From Rubrivivax albus (GTDB taxonomy: Bacteria; Pseudomonadota; Gammaproteobacteria; Burkholderiales; Burkholderiaceae_C): DNA of 64,000 bases. This document shows positions 8,945 to 18,359 of the stretch, in pieces. The position numbers and the translations under genes are program-made. The stretch covers positions 62,001 through 126,000 of the forward strand of contig NZ_SACT01000002.1 in NCBI RefSeq assembly GCF_004016515.1, written 5' to 3'. Under the pieces are notes generated by a model that saw only the letters and a list, made by a program, of their open reading frames with translations, was not told the DNA's origin and made no database searches. Every line of letters begins with the position of its first letter. The stretch's first letter is position 1.

Positions 8945-9512
8945 GCCCCGCCTCGCCGCTGAGCATGCGCGGGTCGACCCCGAGCAGGCCGAGCGCGCGG
9001 TCGTAGCGCTGCTCGATCGGGGTGTCGAAGATCACCGCCGGGTCGGCCGGCACGGTGAGCCAGCCGTTGCGCACGATCTCGTCCTCCAGCTGGCCCGGCT
9101 CCCAGCCGCTGCAGCCCAGGGTGATCAGCAGCTTCTTCGGGCCGGCGCCATCGGCCACGGCCTCGAGCACGTCCTTGCTCGTCGTCATGGCCAGGCCGCC
9201 TGGGATGTTGAGCGTGGAGCTGTAGCCGCTCTCCTCGTCCGGCGCATGGCCCTCGTGCAACACGAAGCCGCGTTCGGTCTGCACCGGGCCGCCGAAGAGC
9301 ACCGGCTGGCGGGCCAGCTCGTCACGGTCCAGCGGCAGTTCCACCTTCTCGAACAGGTTCTTCAGCGTGATGTCGATGGGCTTGTTGATGACCAGGCCCA
9401 GCGCGCCCTTGTCGTTGTGCTCGCACAGGTAGACCACGCTGCCGGCGAAGTTCTCGTCGACCATGCCGGGCATGGCGATCAGGAACTGGTTGGTGAAGTC
9501 ATTGCCGGGCAT
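8937..9512 (-). CDS. yqgE: UPF0301 family protein YqgE/AlgH
   Basis: A 191-residue member of the UPF0301 family, with NQFLIAMPGM near the start and the conserved GGPV, GYSGW-like (TLGCSGWEPGQLE) and NGWL blocks. AlgH was named from alginate regulation in Pseudomonas, but its biochemical role is unknown. It is the first gene of the long minus-strand operon that runs to at least 2569. Its ATG lies six bases after a TAGAAT, with no ribosome binding site, so it is a candidate leaderless gene. Confidence 0.95.
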   Translation of the reverse strand: MPGNDFTNQFLIAMPGMVDENFAGSVVYLCEHNDKGALGLVINKPIDITLKNLFEKVELPLDRDELARQPVLFGGPVQTERGFVLHEGHAPDEESGYSSTLNIPGGLAMTTSKDVLEAVADGAGPKKLLITLGCSGWEPGQLEDEIVRNGWLTVPADPAVIFDTPIEQRYDRALGLLGVDPRMLSGEAGHA

Positions 9513-9524
9513 GCAGGGATTCTA
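9513..9524 (-). promoter_or_regulatory. Candidate leaderless promoter of yqgE
   Basis: Reading on the minus strand, TAGAAT (9524-9519) is followed by CCCTGC and then the ATG at 9512. The expected transcription start coincides with the start codon. The gap to the divergent phrB gene is only 32 bases, and phrB itself has a weaker CACACT (9533-9538) six bases before its GTG. Confidence 0.45.
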
Positions 9525-9544
9525 GGCGCGGGCACACTCCTGCC

Positions 9545-11017
9545 GTGGAAAAGCCCATCGACCGCGCCCTCGTCTGGCTGCGCCGCGACCTGCGCGCCGA
9601 CGACCATGCCGCCCTGTACCACGCGCTGCGCGCCGCCCGCCAGGTGTGGTGCGTGTTCGTCTTCGACCGCGCCATCCTGGACCCGCTGCCGCGCCGCGAC
9701 CGGCGGGTGGAGTTCATCCGCGACAGCCTGGTCGGCGTGGACGCCGAACTGCGCGCGCTGGCGGCGTCCCACGGCGTGGACGGCGCGGGGCTGATCGTGC
9801 GCCACGGCCAGGCGGTGGCGGAGATCGTCGCGCTGGCGCGTGCACTGCACGTGCAGGCGGTGTACGCCAGCCACGACGACGAGCCGGCGGCGCTGACCCG
9901 CGACGCCGCGGCCCGCGGTGCGCTGGCCGAGGCCGGCGTGGTGCTGCACACCAGCAAGGACCACGTCGTCTTCGAGCGCGAAGAGGTCCTGACGCAGGCC
10001 GGCGGCGCCTTCTCGGTCTTCACGCCGTACAAGAACGCGTGGCTGAAGAAGCTGACCCCGTTCTACCTCAAGGCCTACCCGGTGGCCAGACACGCCAGCG
10101 CACTGGCACCGCGGCCGCCGGGCGAAGCGGGCGTGCCGGCGCTGGAGGATTTGGGGTTCGAGCGCACCAACCTGCACCAGCTGAAGCTGCCCAGCGGCCC
10201 GGCCGGCGCCCAGGAACTGCTGGACGACTTCCTGGGCCGCATCGACCGCTACCACGAGGCGCGCGACTTCCCGGCCGTCAAGGGCCCCAGTTACCTGAGC
10301 ACGCACCTGCGCTTCGGCACGGTATCGATCCGCCGGCTGGCGCGGGAGGCGCACCAGCGCATGGTGGCCGGCCAGCGCGGCGCCGAGGTCTGGCTGTCGG
10401 AACTGGTCTGGCGGGACTTCTACCACCAGGTGCTGCACCACCACCCGCACGTGGTGGGCCATGCCTTCCGCCCGGAGTACGACCGCATCCGCTGGGCCCA
10501 TGGCAAGGCGGCCGACGCCCATTTCGACGCCTGGTGCGAGGGCCGCACCGGCTACCCGCTGGTGGACGCGGCAATGCATCAGATCAACCAGACCGGCTAC
10601 ATGCACAACCGGCTGCGCATGGTGGTGGCCAGTTTCCTGACCAAGGACCTCGGCATCGACTGGCGGCGGGGCGAGGCCTACTTCGCGCTGCACCTCAACG
10701 ACTTCGACCTGGCCGCCAACAACGGCGGCTGGCAATGGGCCGCCAGCAGCGGCTGCGACGCCCAGCCCTACTTCCGCATCTTCAACCCGGTCAGCCAGAG
10801 CCAGAAATTCGACCCCGAGGCGCGCTTCATCCGCCGCTACCTGCCGGCGCTGGCGAAACTGCCCGACAAGCTGATCCATGCGCCCTGGCTGGCGCGGCCG
10901 GTGGACCTGGCCGCCGCAGGCCTGCGGCTGGGCGTGGACTACCCCGAGCCCATCGTCGACCATGCCGAAGCGCGGGCGCAGACGCTGCAGCGCTACGCGG
11001 TGGTCAAGGGCGGTTGA
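9545..11017 (+). CDS. phrB: Deoxyribodipyrimidine photolyase (class I, CPD)
   Basis: Light-driven repair of cyclobutane pyrimidine dimers in DNA. The 490-residue protein has the N-terminal antenna domain (ALVWLRRDLRADDHAAL) and the C-terminal FAD domain with TGYPLVDAAM, the MHNRLRM segment and NNGGWQWAASSGCDAQPY. These are hallmarks of class I photolyases. The start is GTG at 9545. It lies back to back with yqgE and converges on the DUF2157 gene six bases downstream. Confidence 0.95.
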   Translation: MEKPIDRALVWLRRDLRADDHAALYHALRAARQVWCVFVFDRAILDPLPRRDRRVEFIRDSLVGVDAELRALAASHGVDGAGLIVRHGQAVAEIVALARALHVQAVYASHDDEPAALTRDAAARGALAEAGVVLHTSKDHVVFEREEVLTQAGGAFSVFTPYKNAWLKKLTPFYLKAYPVARHASALAPRPPGEAGVPALEDLGFERTNLHQLKLPSGPAGAQELLDDFLGRIDRYHEARDFPAVKGPSYLSTHLRFGTVSIRRLAREAHQRMVAGQRGAEVWLSELVWRDFYHQVLHHHPHVVGHAFRPEYDRIRWAHGKAADAHFDAWCEGRTGYPLVDAAMHQINQTGYMHNRLRMVVASFLTKDLGIDWRRGEAYFALHLNDFDLAANNGGWQWAASSGCDAQPYFRIFNPVSQSQKFDPEARFIRRYLPALAKLPDKLIHAPWLARPVDLAAAGLRLGVDYPEPIVDHAEARAQTLQRYAVVKGG

Positions 11018-11023
11018 AACAGG

Positions 11024-12058
11024 TCAGCCGCGGGCTTCCAGCAGTTCGCGCAGTGCGCGCGGCAGCGGCGCACGCAGCCGGGCGGCCAGGGACTGCTCGT
11101 GTTTCTGCCACCACAGGCCGGCGCCGATGACGCCCAGGCCGACCAGTGTCAGCGCGAAGGGAAAGACCAGGCTGTCCTTGAACAGCACCTGCGCCAGGTA
11201 GCCGAGGTAGCCGGCCACGCCCAGCCCACCGAAGACCGCGAAGACCCGGCGCGACAGCAGCGCGCCGACGCCGATCATGACCAGGTTGATGCCGCAGTAC
11301 GCCAGCTTCGACCACTCGCTGTCCGAGCGCATCAGCGACAGGCCGCCCCAGAACGCCAGCACGCCGGCCAGGTAGAGCCAGAAGGCGAAATCGGGCCCGT
11401 GCCGGCTGCGCAGGTCCACCCAGAAGGCCAGGCCGATCAGGGCCAGGCCGGTGACCAGCGACACCAGCTTGCGCAGTTCCCAGTCCACGTCGGGCTGTCC
11501 GGCCAGGAAGGGCGCGAAGTCCATCGTCAGGTACCACAGCGTCACGGCCACCGGCATCACCGAGAACGGCAGCCGCCAGCGCCACAGCACCGCGGCGCCA
11601 GCAGCCAGCGTGGCCAGTTCCATCAGCAGCCAGCGGCCGTCGATGTGGCGGTGGTAGTCGCGCGCAGCCTCGCCCTCGGGCCACAAGTCGGCGGCCTGCT
11701 GCAGGCCGTACACGGCCAGCGGCACCAGCGCCACGGCCAGCGCCGCCAGCAGGCCTGCCGGGATCGGCTGGCCACGGGAGCGCAGCAGGTGATCGGCCGT
11801 GGCCAGGGCCGCCACGGCATACGCGACCGCGATGGCGGCCAGGCCCGTGCCACCGAAGCGCTCCCAGCCCAGGGTCATGAACAGCGACATCGCGCTGATC
11901 GCGATCAGCCCCCCGAGGTAGTAGAGGATGTGCGACGTGCGGAAGCCCGGCCGGTCAGCGTGCCGCGCCTGCAGGAACGTCCAGAGGGCGTCGGCCTGGC
12001 CAGCCGGGATCAACCCCTGCGCTTCGGCGGCCTGCAAGTCGGTGCGTTTCAGGTCCAC
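11024..12058 (-). CDS. DUF2157 family multi-spanning membrane protein
   Basis: A 344-residue inner-membrane protein. It starts with a soluble segment of about 45 residues rich in charged residues, then has roughly ten hydrophobic helices, for example ILYYLGGLIAISAMSLFM and LVFPFALTLVGLGVIGAGL. It ends with a basic tail (ARLRAPLPRALRELLEARG). This matches the DUF2157 layout, whose function is unknown. The start is GTG at 12058 (MDLKRTDLQ). It is on its own between phrB (convergent) and the end of the chemosensory cluster. Confidence 0.8.
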   Translation of the reverse strand: MDLKRTDLQAAEAQGLIPAGQADALWTFLQARHADRPGFRTSHILYYLGGLIAISAMSLFMTLGWERFGGTGLAAIAVAYAVAALATADHLLRSRGQPIPAGLLAALAVALVPLAVYGLQQAADLWPEGEAARDYHRHIDGRWLLMELATLAAGAAVLWRWRLPFSVMPVAVTLWYLTMDFAPFLAGQPDVDWELRKLVSLVTGLALIGLAFWVDLRSRHGPDFAFWLYLAGVLAFWGGLSLMRSDSEWSKLAYCGINLVMIGVGALLSRRVFAVFGGLGVAGYLGYLAQVLFKDSLVFPFALTLVGLGVIGAGLWWQKHEQSLAARLRAPLPRALRELLEARG

Positions 12059-12157
12059 GGTCGGCCCGGGCGAGGTGGTGGTGCCCGACGTTCAGCCGTG
12101 CACTGCAAACCAGACCGGATTGCGGACAACCCGGCCCAAGGCGCTCTCACGGGCCGC

Positions 12158-15100
12158 TCACAACGCGATGTCGGCCTGCACATGGCGCGCCACCAGCGCC
12201 AGCAACTCGTCTTCCGAATAGGGCTTGCCCAGGTAGTGGTCCACGCCCAGTTCGGCCGCATAGTCGCGGTGCTTCTGCGCGATGCGCGAGGTGATCATGA
12301 TCACCGGCAGGTCGGCCAGCCGCGGATCGGCGCGCACGTTGCGGACGAGGTCGAAGCCGTCCATCCGCGGCATCTCGATGTCCGACAGCAGGATCGCCGG
12401 CCGTTCCTCCGCCAGGCGCTCCAGGGCGTCCATCCCGTCCTTGGCGAGCACCACGCGGTAGCCCTCGCGGACCAGCAGGCGCTGGGTCACCCGGCGCACG
12501 GTCAGTGAATCATCGACCACCATCACCAGCGGCGACAGCGCCACCGGCAGCGCGGCCTGTTCCGGAACCGCTGCCAGCGGCTCAGGTATGGCCTGCATGC
12601 GCCGGCGCGCCTCGTCGCCGTAGACCGCCGCCAGCGCCACCGGGTTGTAGATGGTGGCCACGGCGCCGGACGGCAGCAGGGTCACCCCGGCCAGGCCCGG
12701 CAGGCGCGACAGCTGCGGGCCGACGTTCTTGACCACCACTTCCTGGTTGCCCAGCACCTCGTCGACGTGCACCGCCACACGCTGCGCCGCCGAGCGCAGC
12801 ACGATCACGGTCTGCGAGCGGGCTCCGCCCACACCGCGGCCCTCGGCCTGCAGCAGGGCACCGAGCCAGTAGAACGGCACGTCCTCGCCATCGTGGGCAA
12901 AGTGGCCGCTGGCATAGCTGGCCTCGACCACCGCCGGCTTCTCGCGCCGCACCACCTCGACCAGCGTCGACGGCACGGCCACCTGGCGTTCGCCGAAACG
13001 CAGCATCACGACCTGCGTCACCGCCGTCGTCAGCGGCAGCAGCAGGCGGAAGGCCGTGCCCTGCCCGGCCCGGGTGTCGGTCTCGATGCGGCCGCCCATG
13101 GCCAGCACCTCGGCCCGAACCACGTCCATGCCCACGCCACGGCCGGAGAGGCCGGTGACGGCATCAGCGGTGGAGAACCCGGGCACGAAGATCAGCTGCG
13201 CGACCTCGGCGTCGCTGGGATCGGCATCGGCGGCCAGCAGTCCGCGCTCGATGGCCCGGGCGCGGATGCGCGCGAGGTTGAGCCCGGCGCCGTCGTCACG
13301 CACCTCCACCGCCACCTCGTTGCCTTCCTGCACCGTGGTGATGGTGATGGCGCCGGCCTCCGGCTTGCCGGCCTTGTGCCGCTCGGTGGCACCTTCGATG
13401 CCGTGGGCCACACTGTTGCGCAGCAGGTGCTCGAACGGGCCGACCATGCGCTCCAGCACACCACGGTCGACTTCGATCGAGCCGCCGACGATGTCCAGCC
13501 GCACCGACTTGCCGGTCTCCTTGGCAGCCAGCCGCACCACGCGGTACAGGCGGTCGGACAGGCTCTCGAACTCGACCATGCGCGTGCGCAGCAGGTCGCC
13601 CTGCAGTTCGCGCGTCAGGCGCGCCTGCATCGCCAGTTCGTCTTCCGAGGCCTGCAGCGCGCGCTGCAGCCCGCGCTGCACGGTGGCCACGTCGTTGACC
13701 GACTCGGCCATCATCCGCGTGAGCTCCTGGAAGCGCGTGAAGCGGTCCATCTCCAGCGGGTCGAAGGATTCGGCCGCGGCCTTGGCCGCCTCCATGCGCG
13801 ACGTGATCTGGGTCTCGGCCTGAAGTTCGATGTCGCGCAGGTGGCGCCGCAGCTTCTCGAGGTTGTCGGTCAGGTCGCCGAGCGAGCCCTGCAGCGTGCG
13901 CATCTCCGACTCGATGCGCGCCCGCGTGATGCTCACCTCGCCGGCCTGGTTGACCAGGCGGTCGAGCAGCGGGGCGCGCACGCGCACCGTGGCCGCCTGG
14001 CCGGAGCCGGCCGTGGCCTCTGCCGATTCCGTCTCCGGCGCCACCAGCGCTTCAATCTCGGCGAAGCGCGACCAGTCGATCTCCGCGGCCGGTGCCGGCG
14101 CACGCTCGGCCTGCTGACCCGCGGGCGCGGCATCGACCGCAGGCGCCAGCGCCGATGCAGGTTCGGCAGGAGCCTCCGAAGTTGGCGGCAGCGGCAGCGT
14201 GGCCTCGACCTCGGCTTCGTCCTCTGGCTGGGTCGGCGCCGGTGCCACGATGGCCTCGGGTTCGGGCGGGACGACAGGCGCCGGCGCCACCGGCTGCGGG
14301 GCGGGCGCGGTACGCAGCCGCTCGAAGACCGCGGCCATGGTGTCGGCGCGGGCCAGCAGCCGCTCCACGGACTGGGCGTCGACGTCCTCGCGCGCCATCA
14401 GGCGCTCGATCTCGCCTTCCAGCCGGTGGGCCAGTTCGCCCACGCGCATCGCGCCCGCCAGTCGTGCGCCACCCTTGAAGGTGTGCAGCGTACGCATGCA
14501 GGCCGATGCCGCACCGTCGTCGCCGGGATGCCGCGCCCACTCGCCGAGCCGGGCGCGCAGTTGCGGCAGCAGTTCGTCGGCTTCCTCCTCGAAGATCGGG
14601 AACAGGTCGGCGTCGATGGCATCGACGGCATCGACCTCGTCGGCCCAATCCAGCTCGACTGGCGGCGCCACTGTCGTCGCCACCGGCGCGGTCGGCGCGG
14701 GCGTGAGGTCGGCGAGTTCGTCGTCGTCCAGCATCGGCGACTCGGTGTCGCGCTCCGGATTCGACGTGGCCACCTCGTGGTCGAGCAGGCGCGCCATCAG
14801 CGGTTCGCTGACCGGCTTCAGGAACCCGGCGGCGAACTGGTGCAGCAGCGCCCGAATCTCCTCGGCCGCGTCGCTGAAGAGTGACGGCTCGCCTTCACTG
14901 GCGTGGCCGATGGCGCGGCTGCGCATCAGCGCATGTTCCAGCGAACGCGCCAGCACCGACAGGTCGGTGAAGCCGACGGTGCCGGAATTGCCGGCCAGCG
15001 AGTGCGCCAGCGCGATCGTGGAATCGCCGACCGGCCGATGCGGCTCGAGCGACCATTCGGCGATCTCGGTGCCCAGCCGGCGCGACTGCTCGTCCGCCTC

Positions 15101-18100
15101 GTTGAGGAAGATGTTGAACAGCGGGATCGCGATGCGCAGCGGGCCTATGATCTTGACTTCGTCGTCGGCGGGCTCCGCCGCCGCATCGGTAACCGGTGGC
15201 TGGGCGGCTTCCGTTTCGACGGCGGGTTCGGTCTCGGGTGGCGGTCCCGCGTCCACCGCGACCTCGGCCTCGGCCCCGATCTCCGGTGCAACGGGTGTCG
15301 CCTCGGGAAGCTCGTGCGGTTCGTCCAGCGGTGCAGGCGCAGCGGCCTCGACTGGCACGACCTCCGACGGTACCGCGGTCACTTCGGCCGGCGTGTCGAA
15401 CACGAGGTCGAACTCGGCGACCGACAGCTCCACCTCCTCCAGCGCCTCCGGTTCGGGCAGGGGCAGGTCGGGCAGCGCCGTCAGGTTTTCCGGCGCGGAC
15501 TCGGGCTGCGCGGCCTCGACAGGCAGTTCCGTCATGGCCGGCGTGGCGGGCTCGGCGTCGTCCAGCGCCTCCAGGTCGAGCGTGAAGTCGGCCGTCTGGT
15601 CGTCGGGCGCCAGGGGGGCTTCCGCGGCGGGTACCGCTTCGGCCACCTCTTCTGCCAACTCTTCGGCCACCTCGTCGAGCGTCGGCAGCAGATCGTCGGT
15701 GCCGCCGTCCATCGCCGACTCGGTGCCAGGCACCGCCGAGAGGTCGAGCGTGTCGGCCAGCGGCGCCTCCGCCGTCGTCGGCACCGCATCCGCCGAAGCC
15801 CCGGGTTCCGACGCTGGCTCGAGATCCAGCGACAGCAGGTCGAGGTCGCCGGCCGAGGGCAGGTCGGGCACCCGGTCCACCAGCGGCTCCACGGCAGGTG
15901 GCAGCACCGCCGTGCGCTCCATGTCGCCGTATTCTTCCTCGACCGGCCAGTCCGGCAGCGCAGCGGCATCGTCGCTGTCGGCCGGCGTCGCCACGGCACG
16001 CACCGGCACCGATCGGCCGTCGATGCGCAAGGCGTCCGCCGCCTCGGCCACGGCAGCGGTCTCATGGCCGCGGTCGACGCCGTCGGCAATGGCCTCTACC
16101 CAGTCGGCCAAGTAGTCCAGCGCCTGGGTGCTGAACTGGGCCAGCGGGTCGTCCAGGCGTGCGTTCTGTGCCAGGCGCGCGTTGTACAGCTGCTCGCACG
16201 CCCACGCCGCCTCGCCGAAGGCCTTGAGGCCGACCATGCGCGAGCTGCCCTTGAGCGTGTGGAAGGCGCGCCGGACGGTGGTCAGCTCGGCCACGTCGTC
16301 CGGCGACTGACCCAGGTGCGCCAGCGACGCGCGGGCACCGGCGATCACCTCGCGCGCCTCCTCGAGGAAGATCTCGCGCATCTCGGCGTCGTCTTCCAGG
16401 CCGCTGTTCGCCGCCGCGGCGGGTGCAGGCGCGGGTGCTGGCGTCGGTGCCGCCACGGGTGCCGGCGCCACCGTCGCAGGCGCGACCGTCGGGGCCTCAC
16501 CCTCGGCCAGGGGGACCACGTTCGTCGCCACCGGTTCGAGCGCCGTCGGCTCGAAGGCGGCGAAGGCCGAGGTGCGCTCGCTCTGCCCCATCACTGCACT
16601 GAGCGTGCCAGTGGCGGAATCGAAGCGGAACAGCGTCTTGGCCAGCTGCGGCTGCACGCTGAGCATGTCGATCAGGAAGCTCAGCGCGCCCAGGTTGTCG
16701 GCCAGGCGGTCAAAGGTGCCGGCCTGCACCGCCCGCTGCGGGTCGACCTCGGTCTGCGCCAGTTGATCGACGCTGTCGCGCATGTGCAGCACGGCCTGCG
16801 AAGCCTGGTCCATGCCGAGCACGGTGAGCACGCCACGCATCGCCGACAGCTGCGCCGGCACCGGGATCAGCAGTTCGCGCTGGGCCGGGTTGCGGAAGTA
16901 CTGGTCGATCTGCTTCTCGACCTCGGACAGCGACGAGCGCAGTTCCTGCACGACGCTGCCCATGGTCTGGCGGTCGGAGATGCGCCGGTACAGGTCCTCC
17001 ATCCACGACTCGAGCGGCTGCGGCTCGTTGCCGGCATCGACGTCACGGATGCGTTCGGCCAGCCGCTGCACGCGCTCGGCCAGCACGGGCTGGTCGAGCT
17101 CGCCGTCCTCGAGCACGGCATCGAGGTAGAGCACGGCGGTGGCCACTTCCATGGCCAGTTCCGGCTCGGGCTGGCGCTGGGACTGCACGCTGCGGCCCGC
17201 GGCCGCCTGCAGGGCCTGCGCGAGCGCCTCGCCACCAGGGAACAAGCGCTGCACGGAATCGGCCAGCAGCGCGAAGGACTCGCCGAGGCCCGCCAGGCGC
17301 TGCAGTTCGCCGCCGGCGACGGCGGACCAGGCATCCTTGGCGCCAGCCACGCGTTTGCGCGCCTGCAGCATCACGGCCGGGTCGAACAGGCCCAGACGCG
17401 GGGTGTCGTAGTCGGCGCGCGCCTGGTCGTCGCCCGGCCAAACCGACTGCACGGCCATCAGGCGCAGCTGGTTGGCCGGATCGGTGGGTTCCGCGCGCAC
17501 GCAGTAGAAGAGCAGGTCCTGCGCCAGGCGCTCGGACACGGCCGCATCGCCCTTGATCGCACCGCGCAGCTGCGCGAGCAGCCTGGACGCGATGCGTTTG
17601 GTGTAGAGGTCCTGCTCGATCAGGCGGGCCGCCTGGGCCTCGAAGAAGGCCGCTGCCAGGTGCCACAGCGTGGCCAGTTCGCCCTGGGTGCCCGCGCCGA
17701 GCTCTGAACAGAGGTGGCTCATGCGCAGTGGCGCGGCCGGGTCGGTGCCGCGCATCAGCGCCAGCACCAACCCTTCCATCTCGCCGCGCGCTGCGTCGTC
17801 GGCGGCACGCGGGGTGACCCGCGCGTCGACAGGCAGCTGGCGCCACTGCCAGTCGCTGGACCACAGGTCGGCCGGATGCACGCGCTCGGCACCGGCCAGG
17901 GCCTGCACGGCCGCGTACTGCGGGAAGAGCGCCAGCGTGGACACCGGCTTGCCCGCCAGCACGCGCCCCAGGTAGTCGAGCACGGCGAACGAGGCCTGCT
18001 CGATGGTCTCCACGGCTTTCGGCGTGGCCAGCTTGGGCCGCGCCACCATGCGTTGCACGGCAGCCTCGCCGGCGCGCAGCACCTGTGCCACCACAGGCAG

Positions 18101-18325
18101 GCCAACCAGTTCGAGCGCACCGACACCCTGGTGCAGCTGCACGCGCGCGTTGCGCAGCACAGCCGGGTCGGCGCTGTCGACGTCGGAACCACCGACCCCT
18201 TCGACCTCGCGAACATAGCGTCGCAGCGCCTTGTGCGCAGTCTCCAAGGTGCGCCGCAACTCCCCCTGCACCCACGCCAGGGCACTGAGGTCGTCGCCGG
18301 CGATCGGTTCGGCTTCCTGGCTCAT
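12158..18325 (-). CDS. chpA: ChpA/PilL-type hybrid chemotaxis histidine kinase (2055 residues)
   Basis: Central kinase of the type IV pilus chemosensory system. Three histidine phosphotransfer-like modules are visible: AFHTLKGSSRMVG with His689, AHSLAGNSGTVG with His1108, and TLHTFKGGARLAG with His1281. A CheA core follows: dimerisation from about 1446, ATPase with LLRNSVAHG near 1634 and GRGVGMDVV near 1727. Then come a CheW-like domain from about 1770 and a C-terminal receiver from about 1932, with phospho-acceptor Asp1982 in LLSDIEMPRMDG. The first 650 residues are helical with no clear phosphohistidine. A long acidic proline/alanine/glutamate linker separates the first two modules. It is the last gene of the cluster, 34 bases after pilJ. 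The downstream gap holds a 6-bp CGGCCC/GGGCCG stem without a T run. Confidence 0.95.
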   Translation of the reverse strand: MSQEAEPIAGDDLSALAWVQGELRRTLETAHKALRRYVREVEGVGGSDVDSADPAVLRNARVQLHQGVGALELVGLPVVAQVLRAGEAAVQRMVARPKLATPKAVETIEQASFAVLDYLGRVLAGKPVSTLALFPQYAAVQALAGAERVHPADLWSSDWQWRQLPVDARVTPRAADDAARGEMEGLVLALMRGTDPAAPLRMSHLCSELGAGTQGELATLWHLAAAFFEAQAARLIEQDLYTKRIASRLLAQLRGAIKGDAAVSERLAQDLLFYCVRAEPTDPANQLRLMAVQSVWPGDDQARADYDTPRLGLFDPAVMLQARKRVAGAKDAWSAVAGGELQRLAGLGESFALLADSVQRLFPGGEALAQALQAAAGRSVQSQRQPEPELAMEVATAVLYLDAVLEDGELDQPVLAERVQRLAERIRDVDAGNEPQPLESWMEDLYRRISDRQTMGSVVQELRSSLSEVEKQIDQYFRNPAQRELLIPVPAQLSAMRGVLTVLGMDQASQAVLHMRDSVDQLAQTEVDPQRAVQAGTFDRLADNLGALSFLIDMLSVQPQLAKTLFRFDSATGTLSAVMGQSERTSAFAAFEPTALEPVATNVVPLAEGEAPTVAPATVAPAPVAAPTPAPAPAPAAAANSGLEDDAEMREIFLEEAREVIAGARASLAHLGQSPDDVAELTTVRRAFHTLKGSSRMVGLKAFGEAAWACEQLYNARLAQNARLDDPLAQFSTQALDYLADWVEAIADGVDRGHETAAVAEAADALRIDGRSVPVRAVATPADSDDAAALPDWPVEEEYGDMERTAVLPPAVEPLVDRVPDLPSAGDLDLLSLDLEPASEPGASADAVPTTAEAPLADTLDLSAVPGTESAMDGGTDDLLPTLDEVAEELAEEVAEAVPAAEAPLAPDDQTADFTLDLEALDDAEPATPAMTELPVEAAQPESAPENLTALPDLPLPEPEALEEVELSVAEFDLVFDTPAEVTAVPSEVVPVEAAAPAPLDEPHELPEATPVAPEIGAEAEVAVDAGPPPETEPAVETEAAQPPVTDAAAEPADDEVKIIGPLRIAIPLFNIFLNEADEQSRRLGTEIAEWSLEPHRPVGDSTIALAHSLAGNSGTVGFTDLSVLARSLEHALMRSRAIGHASEGEPSLFSDAAEEIRALLHQFAAGFLKPVSEPLMARLLDHEVATSNPERDTESPMLDDDELADLTPAPTAPVATTVAPPVELDWADEVDAVDAIDADLFPIFEEEADELLPQLRARLGEWARHPGDDGAASACMRTLHTFKGGARLAGAMRVGELAHRLEGEIERLMAREDVDAQSVERLLARADTMAAVFERLRTAPAPQPVAPAPVVPPEPEAIVAPAPTQPEDEAEVEATLPLPPTSEAPAEPASALAPAVDAAPAGQQAERAPAPAAEIDWSRFAEIEALVAPETESAEATAGSGQAATVRVRAPLLDRLVNQAGEVSITRARIESEMRTLQGSLGDLTDNLEKLRRHLRDIELQAETQITSRMEAAKAAAESFDPLEMDRFTRFQELTRMMAESVNDVATVQRGLQRALQASEDELAMQARLTRELQGDLLRTRMVEFESLSDRLYRVVRLAAKETGKSVRLDIVGGSIEVDRGVLERMVGPFEHLLRNSVAHGIEGATERHKAGKPEAGAITITTVQEGNEVAVEVRDDGAGLNLARIRARAIERGLLAADADPSDAEVAQLIFVPGFSTADAVTGLSGRGVGMDVVRAEVLAMGGRIETDTRAGQGTAFRLLLPLTTAVTQVVMLRFGERQVAVPSTLVEVVRREKPAVVEASYASGHFAHDGEDVPFYWLGALLQAEGRGVGGARSQTVIVLRSAAQRVAVHVDEVLGNQEVVVKNVGPQLSRLPGLAGVTLLPSGAVATIYNPVALAAVYGDEARRRMQAIPEPLAAVPEQAALPVALSPLVMVVDDSLTVRRVTQRLLVREGYRVVLAKDGMDALERLAEERPAILLSDIEMPRMDGFDLVRNVRADPRLADLPVIMITSRIAQKHRDYAAELGVDHYLGKPYSEDELLALVARHVQADIAL

Positions 18326-18359
18326 GGGGCCTCTTTCGCGTGCGCTGCGCGCCCGCCGT

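Noticed and set aside
12125..12157. CGGCCC/GGGCCG hairpin after chpA as a Rho-independent terminator
   Set aside because: The loop is long and no T run follows, so it is only a weak hairpin.
14903..17707. A 934-codon open frame antisense to chpA, and many other long antisense frames (for example 3567-5786, 5648-7663, 18231-20093, 58132-60519)
   Set aside because: At about 70% G+C, stop codons are rare opposite real genes. The translations are rich in Arg, His, Gln and Gly with no recognisable domains, while the opposite strand encodes clear families.
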